Assembly: GCA_964035545.1 (NCBI GenBank)
Contig: OZ037772.1
Location: 9,707,150 to 9,771,149 of the forward strand
Length of the DNA: 64,000 nucleotides
From: Bugula neritina
Lineage: Eukaryota > Bryozoa > Gymnolaemata > Cheilostomatida > Bugulidae
Direction of reading: 5' to 3'
Shown here piece by piece: positions 54,351 to 64,000 of the stretch. The position numbers and the translations under genes were made by a program. The stretch's first letter is position 1; each line of letters starts with the position of its first letter. Below the pieces are notes generated by a model. It worked only from the letters and a program-made list of their open reading frames with translations, was not told the origin of the DNA and did not search any database.

Positions 54351-57300
54351 TCTATAATTGAAAAATGAATTAAGAGAACTCAATAATTTGAAAAATAGAG
54401 TATTCATATTGGGTATTGAAACTATATTGGGTATAATAAATTTATTTCCTAATTTAGATGACTACAAATTTGTTTCGCGTTGTTTAAACTACGCTCATCA
54501 TATATGTATGTATGTATATGTAATTTTAATAATTCTTTTGCAATTGTAACTCTCCACAGATCCTGCGCCCTTGAAAATATTGTCATTCTCTTACTGGCAA
54601 GACGAAGACGGCTCTCTACGAATCACGGTGACAGCAAGAAAGCTACAGGAGTCAGACATGTTTTCATATGTTGAAATGGTTATCAACGACAAAGCAACAC
54701 CATTTCGAGGGAGGCAACTGCAAGATCTCAGAGTAGGTGGCTGGTTTATATACACATCGTATAATTATATAGCATATGCATTCTTTGTACTTCAGGTATT
54801 CATAGTCAGGTTGCAGTTCTTAGAATAAGTTATGATTGTATTTAATAATAGATATACAACAAATCTAAATGCCCATTAGCAACAAAAAATTATAAAAAAT
54901 ATTTTCATGCTAATTATAGGTGTTGTGAAATTATAAAAAAGAAAGTAAATAATGTAATATGATGATTAAATTAAATGCGGTGAAATAGTATATTATATCC
55001 AATGATGAACTAGATGTTTAGTTTTATTTTATTTCTTGTATCTTGTAAATTTACTTTCTATAGTTAGGTACATTTTACAGTATCAATATAGTTTGATAAA
55101 ATATTATATATATTTAAGTCAAAAGATTGATAACATACGTAAATAGGTTAGTAACAAATTGATAAGATTCACGTATAGATTAGTGAAGATAAATAAGACA
55201 CATATACAGATAGATTAGTGAAGACAGACGGTAGATATGCGGATGTGACCATATGTCATGTGACTTGTAGCTGAGTGTGACAGGGCTGTCCTATGGTCGA
55301 GAGTATACTGTATTTCTCAGGACTGTCGCACTCGTAGAGTCACAGTATAAGAATGCGGATTCTGAAAAGAGACGATTCATCGCAGGTAGCAAAAATCTTA
55401 AAGCTAAATTCTGATTTGAATATATTTACAGTTTATATAATAAGCTATGTCAATAAACATCTAATCTATTAATCTAGTAATTTTCATTTTCAACATTAAT
55501 ATAGATTTTGATAATAAAATTTGAAATTATATAGCAGTAAAATATTTTAGATTTAAACTTATTTCTCCAGTAGACAAATAGCAAAAACATCAAAGCTAGC
55601 ATAATCATAGTAAATTGGGAAGATAAGTTGTAAAATCTAGAAGTATATTTTATAGAGCATATGTTACAATATCATATAATATAATAAAATATAATATAAT
55701 ATAATGAAATATAATATCATGCAATATAATATATTGCGTTATAATAAAATATAATATGATATGACATATTATAATATAATACAATACAATATAATACAAT
55801 ATAATATTATTTGATATATTAATATAATCCTTCCCTAAAAATTTAGTTTTAATTTCAGGCTACAACAAAACGCAATCATGTTTGTCTATTTTATACATAT
55901 AGAACCTCTACCACCGAAGGAGTTGCTATTTGAGACTTCAGGGACAACTGTGACAATGAGTTTACAGCTACATAACCCGAGATTCAATAACTTTCATCAA
56001 CTCAACATAACTTGTTCGGCGTATCCTGGCACCGTTATTGTTTCTGTAAGATCTAAAAACTATTGCTAAGTGCTCCCATTCTTGATATCTGAAAATTATT
56101 TTAATCTGGTTAAAACCGAAGTTGAACTTTGAGCTGTGAAAGTTAAGAAAAGTTTCAATTTATGCATAGATGAAAAAAGATATCTTGAAGTCATATATTT
56201 GGGAGAACCTTGTTCCAGGCGTTGCACATAACTATACAATTTGGACCATTTTTCATGGCACCCCTTCGTTAAGGTCATCCCTCGTAAGAGAATATGTCAC
56301 CAGTATGTATTATCTTAAAATACTCTTTCGTAAATAAATCAACATAAAACAATGCATTACACTACATTAATTATGTGACTGTTATAGAAACAAGATGCAT
56401 ATACTTTAAAATTATACTATAACATAGGATTTGTTTTATCTAAACACTTGTTGACTCATCTCCAACATATGCAGACGGCATAGATTAAGCGAATGCTTAT
56501 TATACCTAAAGCGCTTTTTGGTAACATTCTTATATTGTGTAATACCTTTTTTGTAAAAACAATCAAATAACTTGTTATACAATGTGCGAATCGAACAATT
56601 TTCTAATGAAAGTATAGTTCAACAGACATTTTCCTGATAAGCATGTGGTTTTTATATTAGGTAAGTTTAGGACACTTTGAGTTCTCAACTAATCATTTAG
56701 AGATGTTGTTTGTAACTGTTTACTTTCTTTTATTGACCTCTAGAGCCAATTGCTCCAACTGATCTACAAGTAAAGTACCTCTACACGGGAAGGACGAGAT
56801 TCATATGGAGAATAAAACCTACGGGAGTAAGTTCTTTAAGGTCAACGTTAAGGCTCTGCATGGTCTCTAAAAAAATTCAAGATTTTAAAGTAAATCAAGT
56901 CCTACTTCATAGGTTAAGCATGAATTGTCGTTGAATATTAAATCTTTTTGCCGTACAACATTGCCGAAAGAAAATTACACAAAAGAAAAACAGTAATTGA
57001 ATAAAGGAAAAATGCAGAAACAAATCATTTTTTGTGATTAGGTTGCTAAGCTGCATCTTTTGTCACCTATTCTCACCTATCTCTGCTTTGTCCTGCTTGG
57101 GTCTCTAAGCTAAATGCAAATACTAAATTCGTGATTTTACCTTATTTATTGTACATGCAGGACAGATAATTAAAACCAAGAATTAAAATTGGTTAAAAAT
57201 CATAAAAATTTAGCAGGTTGCCATATAATTTATAATGAGTACAAATATGTATAAGAACATAGGCTGGGAGAAAACCCTGCAACAATGAAGTGCATTTCAT

Positions 57301-58335
57301 TGTCATATTGGTAACCAAAAATGTGGTTGCGAACCAATATGGTTCCGTCCGCATATCCCAATTTACTAAAAAAATAGGAAAAAATATAGAAAATCAAAAG
57401 ACAAATTACCAAAACTTTAATTATTTAGCTGCATTTGTTATTATTCAATTAGTTTAGGGTAAAAAAATATAATAGCAGTAAACTGTGAAAAATAGCTAGA
57501 AGCTAAAGATATCAATTGTGTATTAAATTAGGTAAACTAAATTAAGGAAAGGGATATGATGTTTATACCACCACGCAAGTTTATATTCGCTATCCCTTCT
57601 GAGAAACCCCTGATGGAAAGGGTTTTTGTTAGAACAGGCTAAGGACTTATTTAGATGAGGCACAGGAGCAGTTATGACTGGATACTCTTCCTAACATCAC
57701 CAATGGTCTTTGTCAGAGTTCAAACCCATGACCTCATGTTTACTAAGCAAATGCTCTAACCCCTAGACCAGGGCTGCTTCCAGTACTGCATAAATTAGTT
57801 TATTGTAGACAACCGTGACTTTGTGTTCACAAAGCAAATGCTTTAACCCCTTGACCACGGCTGCTCCCTATGATGTTTACACTATGTGCAATATAAAACG
57901 TTATTTTTAGAAAATTGACGGTTTTATGATAGAGCTGTGTCTCTCTCAAAACCTGAGTATGTGTCCCCACAGATACTCTACAGAGTATGACCAAGTATCA
58001 TACATAGTGAGGCGCGGCATTCCACCAGTTGACGGAAACTTTACGGTCAAAGTCTACTCCGTCTCTTACAACCAGCTCAGTGATGAAAGCAACACTGTAG
58101 AGATTAGTGGAAGTAAGTATAGAATATACTATAAAATAAATGACTGCAAAATAAGGCTGTATTATATTACAAAGTGTACTAAGATAGGCAATCCTGAAAA
58201 AAGTTATTTCTGCGAAATAGTATTTTAAATAAGTGGCGTAAAATGTTCTAAATTAATGCACTATTTTTTGTAATGAGTTAAATAGGTGCAAGTTATGGGC
58301 CTATATATTTTATTATATCATGCGAAAGTAGGTTG

Positions 58336-58390
<55 letters not shown>

Positions 58391-60186
58391 CTATAAAATA
58401 TAAAAAACAAGTTGTTATAATAAGATAACTTATATTATACCTCAATTTGTGAGAAAATAAATGACTGTTAAATGAGTCTATATTATATGGTAACTTGTGA
58501 GGAGATAATGTAAGTGACTGTATAAAAATAAGTTAAACTATGCTGCAGAATGTAATAAAATACAAGACTATAAACAAGTGTATATTATGTTTCAGGGTAC
58601 CAACAGTACAAGGGATTTGCGGGAGGAATGACAGTGTTTGGAATAACTGTTTGGCTACTTTCACTAGGTGTCATCATTTTCTAGTAGGTGTCATCATATT
58701 CTAGTAGGTGTCACCATTTTCCAGTAGGCGTCAACATCTTCTAGTAGGTGTCATCTTTTTCTAGTAGGTGTCACCATTTTCTAGTAGGTGTCATCATATT
58801 CTAGTAGGTGTCAGCATTTTCTAGTAGGTGTCACTATTTTACATTAGGTGTCACCATTTTCGATTAGAAGTAGCAGGTGCCTGGATGTTGTATCTTGCAT
58901 ATCATATAAAACTTACTATTGTTTATAAAATCATAGCATATATAAGCTTGCCATTGTTTATCAAGTCACATCGAATAGAAATTCACTAGCTTTATATGGA
59001 GTCTCAATCTTTTGAACAGCTTCTGATACAAATTTTGGTCTTAAGCAGACTAAGGACTTTTTTTCTGTTGCAGCAAAATTTTTTTTCAGTAATTTGACTT
59101 CAATACCTTATTTTCAATTGGTGAACCTACAGTAAAACAAATTAATTATGTATGAATATTTATTTATAGAAGCTTTTTTGCATTTTAGTTGCTATGGTAT
59201 CGGGAAGATGTACGAGTTTTACGAAGGAGCAGTTGGAAAACTAAAGTATGTCAATTAAATTTTTATATTTTCAAGTAGATAATACCTTAGAAAGTCCATG
59301 TGCAATACCTTGGAAATTAAATGTGCAAAACGTTGGAACTTTAATAATGATCTCTATTCTTATATGAAAAAATTCTGAATGATAGAAAAATAGTTTGCTT
59401 TGGTGTGAAAAAAATATAAAATTAGAATAACATATCCTTTAAATGCTCCCTCCCACACAAAATCGACATAAGTGTACTTAAAAAAAACTTAAAACATGCA
59501 AATTGATAACCCTAATTACAACAATCAAGCATTAAACATTTCTAAATTGAACTTATAAATGTCTATATAGTAAATGCTAAATTGCACTTAATTTTTTTAT
59601 AAATATATATGATTTTATAAGCATAAACTAAACTTAATTTACTGAATATTAGTATTTTAGTTTGCAAGTTGATTTTGTAAAGTATTATTTTGTTTTACTC
59701 GAATTTAAACCCTTGACCTTCAGCTTGCAAGTGTAGTAATCATTACGCAGCAGGGACTGCTTAGTATAGATTCAACGCTACACATTTTGCTTTTTTTACT
59801 TAGGAAATTTAGCCTTCGAAGTCTTTGTGGCTGCTGTAAAAAAGAAACGAAGACTGTTGAAGTGGTGAAGATTCAACAAATGTAAGTGCATAGTTATAAT
59901 TACATTAGAGAGCAGACAACTCATTGCAACGTTGATATATTTTCATCAGTTGTTTTAAAAACACTTAAAATATAGCTTAGTAATTGCAATATGAATGGCT
60001 ACTAAAATAGACTATATTTAACAATAGAACTAAACTGTAGTTTACAAAATGTATTTGTGTATTTGCAGTCAGATACTGAAGCTAGATACAGGGAATATAT
60101 CAGATTCAAAGGATGAGATGGTGATGAATCAGGGAAAGAGAGTAGGAAAAGTGCCAGCGCACATGAGCAATGGCAATAGATATTGA
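47175..60186 (+). CDS. Receptor B: paralogue of receptor A with a short cytoplasmic tail
   Basis: Twenty exons: 47175-47221, 48084-48282, 48568-48676, 49928-50128, 50714-50911, 51494-51715, 52016-52081, 52702-52884, 53295-53528, 54032-54169, 54560-54732, 55271-55385, 55903-56045, 56170-56302, 56744-56826, 57911-58112, 58596-58683, 59189-59245, 59804-59881, 60069-60186. Sum 2787 nt, 928 aa. Signal peptide MNNFAKRIVLLTVLLC, then the same modules as receptor A: N-terminal pair (16-185), F5/8C (186-325 and 348-486), three FN3 (533-815), TM about 824-844 ending LSLGVIIFY. The tail is about 84 residues with CGCC close to the membrane, a possible acylation site. Exon phases match receptor A throughout, and ten exons have identical length. 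The exon 2 acceptor (cacatgggtag) lacks a pyrimidine tract, the weakest junction in the model. AATAAA at 60347-60352 is a candidate poly(A) signal. Confidence 0.85.
49669..49878 (+). mobile_element. tRNA-derived SINE (family 1)
   Basis: Near-consensus copy (gaagcagctgtggtttaggg head, gggtttgagccctgac, ccattggtgatgttaggaag), ending about 50 bp before receptor B exon 4. Flanks are AT-rich and roughly alike (attatattttattatt / attatattatttatt). Confidence 0.88.
50205..50310. repeat. (CACT)n microsatellite
   Basis: Imperfect cactcact/cgctcact run just downstream of receptor B exon 4. Confidence 0.85.
51724..51861. repeat. Two (TA)n runs flanking about 75 bp
   Basis: TA runs at about 51724-51748 and 51820-51861, directly after receptor B exon 6. 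Confidence 0.9.
54283..54347. repeat. (TA)n microsatellite
   Basis: Pure TA run in the receptor B intron between exons 10 and 11. Confidence 0.95.
55665..55820. repeat. (AATAT)n-like low-complexity repeat
   Basis: Irregular ataatataat units in receptor B intron 12; similar tracts lie at about 33400-33450 and 53750-53930. Confidence 0.8.
57574..57781 (-). mobile_element. tRNA-derived SINE (family 1), minus orientation
   Basis: Full-length reverse copy: tail ctatcccttctgagaaaccc, body ctaacatcaccaatggtctt, head ctctaacccctagaccaggg. It is followed at 57808-57869 by a second head-only fragment (ccttgaccacggctgctccc). Receptor B intron 15. Confidence 0.88.
57808..57869 (-). mobile_element. SINE family 1 head fragment
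   Basis: Truncated copy with cgtgactttgtgttcacaaa and tgaccacggctgctccc, 41 bp from receptor B exon 16. Confidence 0.7.
58340..58388. repeat. (TA)n microsatellite
   Basis: Pure TA run in receptor B intron 16. Confidence 0.95.
58661..58860 (+). repeat. 20-bp minisatellite generated from the end of the TM exon and its splice donor
   Basis: Ten units in 20-bp register (ctagtaggtgtcatcatttt and variants). The first unit is the coding end of receptor B exon 17 plus its donor (TTTTCTA|GTAGGT), so most later units carry a copy of the same donor. Only the first keeps an open frame (Tyr formed across the junction); reading into the array gives TAG at once. Confidence 0.93.
59695..59762 (-). mobile_element. 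tRNA-like element (SINE family 2), diverged
   Basis: Contains atttaaacccttgacctt and gcttgcaagtgtagtaatc in the order seen in other copies. It ends about 40 bp before receptor B exon 19. Confidence 0.5.
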
Positions 60187-60207
60187 TACATAATTATGTT
60201 GTATTAA

Positions 60208-60275
60208 CTATGTCAAACTATGTCAAACTGCTTCAAACTATGTCAAACTATGTCAAACTATGTCAAAATGTGTCA
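60208..60275. repeat. Short tandem repeat (ctatgtcaaa)n
   Basis: Six to seven 10-bp units in the presumed 3' UTR of receptor B. Confidence 0.85.
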
Positions 60276-60505
60276 AACTTTTCAAAAAAGTTATTTAGAG
60301 CTCTAAATTTTAATTTCTCCCTAGTGGAAACTATTTTAAAATGTGGAATAAATTACCGATTACCGAAAAAAGCCTAAATAATATAAAAAATAACTTTCTA
60401 TATTGGCTATTCAAACAATATATAGAGTGAGTGCTTTCAAAAATATTCACAAAAAGGGTTTTAATAAAAGTCATGCTAAGAGACATAACTGTCTATTGGT
60501 GATAA

Positions 60506-60511
60506 TTTATT
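60506..60511 (-). terminator. Candidate poly(A) signal of the gene at 60571-63372
   Basis: TTTATT on the plus strand is AATAAA on the minus strand, 60 bp downstream of the stop codon. Receptor B ends 385 bp away on the other strand, so the two 3' UTRs nearly touch. Confidence 0.4.
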
Positions 60512-60570
60512 ATCAAGAAAGACTCGACAGCAACAACTAAAATATTTTTTTCTCAAAATTTGCCTAAAAA

Positions 60571-63372
60571 TTACACAAGAGTTTTATCTTTCAAAACATT
60601 CAACATATAGTCAACTTCGCATTTTGCTTTTGGAACCATTTCAGTGTTCGTCATATCTGATGCACCGGAAATGACATCACCAGTGACTCCATCTCCACAC
60701 CTTTCACAAGTTGTTGCAAACCTCTGTTCAGAAAATTCTTGATTTTCAGACTTTAGGGAGTTGTCTCTACTATAAGACAGACAACTCTCTTCAGAATTCA
60801 CCTCCGTGTAGCTGTCACACTCTTTCACTGAGTTGTATTTATCTTCCGACAGACATTCCTTACAAGAATTTCCTTCATCAGTTGAAAACTTACCACTGCC
60901 GCTGTTTTCACATGTCTGGGATTCGTTAGTCGGAGAAATTGCAAAGACAGTACTTAGATTTGACTCAGAACATTCTTCTTCATTGACAGTAGATTTCTTC
61001 AACAAAATTATTAAAAAAACAAATATAAATATCACACAGTTAAACCTTTTTGTTTGACAAAAACATTATGCAATCACACAATGGCACTGAAGTGAATTTT
61101 GTATAATTCTTCAAAATTTAATTTGATATAAAAGTAAAGGGGACAACCAAGCACATTGTTTGTATACAGTCCAATATTTTGTATATACAACTCAATTACG
61201 TTTTTATCATCTAAAAATTTCTTCTTTTCCAAAATTCCCTAAGATATTTTAATTACAAGTAGTTTTGAAGAGGATTTTAACTTGTCAAATTTGAAGCTCG
61301 TAAAGGTGTGATCAGTGGTGTTTATAATTGACAAACTGTTCATTGTTTCAAACTGGAAACATTAATTACAGCCTAATGCAAGTATGCTATTACCAAGTCT
61401 TTAAAAATCATGCAAGTTTAATGTCACTTACCCTGTAAAAATCTCTGAAAAAAAGGGGTTACTATATAAAGCAGGCAAAAGACTTATTCATATAGGTGAC
61501 AGATGAACAATAATATTCTATAGATGCTCTTCCTAACATCACCAATGGTATATTTACTAGAAATTGAACCCATGACCCCTAGACTACGGCTGCTACCTAG
61601 CTTACCGAATCTTTACTTTCACACAGGATGTATTCAATCCTGTGCTGAGCTGGCAGTTCCAGTAGAATGGGGTCCTCTATACGACGCCATGTTTCACCAG
61701 GTCCCAAAGCAGTTAGAATGTACCTATGGTTCAGCTGTATGACATCTAAGTCTCTCATTCTCAGGAGTTTCTTCTTATTAATAAACAAATGACCCTGAAA
61801 AAAGGTCAAATAATTATGTACATTAAACATTTTAGTTTCAACACAACAACTTTTTGCTTATGGGCAAAAAACTTTTAATTCTAGGTAGTCAAAAACTTAT
61901 AGTTAGCTTTATAATTAAAACATTTATTTTATTTAATTTATTATATTATGTTTATATAGTATTATTTCTTTTCTATAGATGTTTTAAAACTTATTTGTTG
62001 TCAACATTTGTAGCATAAAAACTAAAACTAGAGCAAGATTTGACATTATAATAAAGAGGCTTTTGTGTTTGAAGGTCTACAATAAATAAATTATTTATTT
62101 AAAACATTCAAACTCTTGAAAAAGCACTAAAAGCACTAAAACACTGAAATTTAAAAAACTTTACCGCTTTAAAATTTGTTTTAGTGTACATATGCATGTA
62201 ATACATGTATTTAAGTCAAATAATTTACAATATACATAATATTAGAAAAAACTTGCCTAAATAAAGCATTATTAATGGATAAAACTGTATATAATTAAAT
62301 ATCCATAAGCTATAAATTACAAAAGACTGGGTTTGAGCAAACTTTACCCAAAACTGAGAGCACTCAGAGTCTGTTAGAGGAGAGACAAGCTTACAGAAGT
62401 CATCTATTAGACTTCCTGACCAGTTGATCATGGAACTTTCTAGAGCTTCAGAAACTACACTCGAAACAGCCATCATACACTGCAAGTGTTAATGACCAGA
62501 GTATAATATATCTCAATCTAGCTTAAAGCATAGAAATATTATAATTAAAGTGGTTTAAATCAAAACAAATGATTTGCTGGATTGTATGTTATAATTGTTG
62601 AAGAGTATATGACCAATTAAATAAAAGCAATATTTTTTACACGCACACATCGTAATATGATATATTACAACGTAATATGATATAAGTAAAACTAGTCTGA
62701 TAGCAACTTATAAGAATTTTTTTTATTAATTGTAGGTTTTTAGAAAAAAAATTGCGCGGTCACGATAAAAAAGAGCAGTTTTAAGGAATATATTCATACA
62801 ATTTAAATTTTTGACTTTGAATTTGAAGTCTTTTTAACATTTATAAAATGTAAATATCTTCTATTTTTTCAATATTCCCTAAAATTTATATCAATTTAAA
62901 AATAATGTGAGCAACCATTTTGCAATGCCTTTGTATCACCAATAAAATTAAATTTAGAATGTGAAGTGACTTTTTTTTTAAATTTTATAGTAGCTTTGGA
63001 AACAATAATAAAATATTGTGAAGGTACACAATCTTAGCTATAATACAGTAGTAAAAATATTGTATTTGTTTTGATAGAATCTGCACACCTGAAAAAATTG
63101 ATAATGTAATTAATTTTCTTTGTCATTAAACCTTTTGGCAAGAAATTTCCAAAGCATTAAAAAGCTTTATATAAATGACATTTGTAAACTTATACTCACG
63201 CTTATGATTCTATCAGGACTGCATTTTGCAGGCAGGCAGAATGGCCCAGCGATTTGACTCACTACAGTTCTCATTGTGTGCAGTGCAGAGTAATTAGGCA
63301 GAAAGTGGGGCAGTTCTTTTTTCAACTGTCTAACTAATATTTTATATCTGTAATCTGATCGTATCTTCTTCA
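60571..63372 (-). CDS. 3' part of an unidentified multi-exon gene
   Basis: Four exons on the minus strand: 63200-63372, 62348-62479, 61606-61794, 60571-60996. Phases fit (phase 1 into the first, then 0 throughout), giving at least 306 residues to a TAA stop; 5' exons lie beyond the window. I do not recognise the family. The N-terminal visible part looks like a folded helical domain (for example YKILVRQLKKELPHFLPNY, then VVSEALESSMINWSGSLIDD). Next comes a likely beta segment (KKLLRMRDLDVIQLNHRYIL, LGPGETWRRIEDPILLELP). The last exon encodes 141 residues of low-complexity Ser/Glu/Cys-rich sequence with paired Cys (CKEC, CERC). Its acceptor (tttgttgaag) is weak, so the boundary of that exon is the least certain part. 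It is convergent with receptor B. Confidence 0.7.
61435..61598 (-). mobile_element. tRNA-derived SINE (family 1), diverged, minus orientation
   Basis: Has gctcttcctaacatcaccaa, ttgaacccatgacccctaga and a degenerate tail (cctgtaaaaatctctgaaaa). It lies in the intron directly downstream of the exon ending at 61606. Confidence 0.75.
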
Positions 63373-64000
63373 CTGATAAAAAAATTCAGGTAATAATTTT
63401 AACTTGCACTTAAAAAGTCAGTTTATCTTTTATAAGTATTTAAATTTAAAAAATGAAAAGAGTGTTTGTTAGCTGAAAAGCAATTATTAGTTCAAAGAAT
63501 ATAAAAAAATTTAACACACTCTGAAGTAGAATTTAGCGGAATAACATTCGTTACTTAATAGGTTACTTTTATATACGTATATAGACTATAAAAATTGTCA
63601 AACATCCAAGTGTAAAATTAAGTCTATAAACATTGGAATATTTCAAATAATAATTTGTTTTAAATTGGATGACAAAGTTATGTTGACCTTTATTATATTG
63701 CCAGATTTTTCATATATTACGTCAAAAATGTTAATTTTTAAAACAAGCATATATATATAGCAGGATCAAAATCAACATTTAGTATAACTTTCATTAGCTT
63801 TTGATTAATAAAATAGTATATATTATATTTACTGTATTTAGCTGAAAAATACATGATAAAACTACAGCCAACACAATTTTTTATGTTATTTAATTTCTTG
63901 AAGGATATGCTAACAAAAAATTGCACTAAACAAAACACTCTATTTACATTGTATGTATTATATTTCAATAAAAATATTTTTAGCAATAACTTTATATATA
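63373..64000 (-). other. Upstream intron of the unidentified gene; nothing else seen
   Basis: AT-rich sequence with no further exon carrying plausible splice signals on either strand up to the window edge. Confidence 0.4.

Noticed and set aside
61420-61450. Possible 11-13-nt microexon on the minus strand (tttttttcag...gtaagt)
   Set aside because: It breaks the phase between flanking exons and lies in the degenerate tail of a SINE.

Overview
This is intron-rich, AT-rich metazoan nuclear DNA. Short coding exons are bounded by GT/AG sites, long introns carry tRNA-derived SINEs, a Tc1/mariner copy, non-LTR retrotransposon tails, hAT-like MITEs and many micro- and minisatellites. The gene families (animal SCaMC carrier, MEKK-like kinase, discoidin/FN3 receptors) fit a marine invertebrate. 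No single phylum can be fixed from the sequence alone. I rebuilt gene models by hand from splice sites and reading phase. The four complete models (MAP3K-like, SCaMC, receptor A, receptor B) have totals divisible by three with no internal stop; the fifth gene is partial.

Layout. (1) 94-204: an isolated terminal exon, near-identical to the last exon of the kinase gene at 7.7-10.5 kb, but with an early TAG. (2) 205-7675: no gene seen; TA microsatellite, nested MITEs, LINE tail. (3) 7676-10463 (+): an 8-exon MEKK-like kinase whose C-terminus is a polybasic stretch plus a CAAX box (CILL). (4) 12416-26067 (-): a 10-exon calcium-regulated mitochondrial ATP-Mg/Pi carrier (SCaMC, SLC25A23/24/25 type) with a candidate alternative first exon (18681-18821) that would give an isoform without EF-hands. 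(5) 26871-28641: a decayed Tc1/mariner element with intact ends. (6) 30985-46255 (-) and 47175-60186 (+): two head-to-head paralogous type I membrane receptors (signal peptide, two N-terminal modules, two F5/8C domains, three FN3 domains, one TM). Both have 20 exons with the same phases, but very different cytoplasmic tails. (7) 60571-63372 (-): the 3' part of an unidentified gene, convergent with receptor B.

The kinase and the carrier are unrelated neighbours. The two receptors arose by inverted duplication and share a 919-bp intergenic region that probably holds both promoters. The best candidates for something undescribed are the apparently prenylated MAP3K and the divergent receptor pair.
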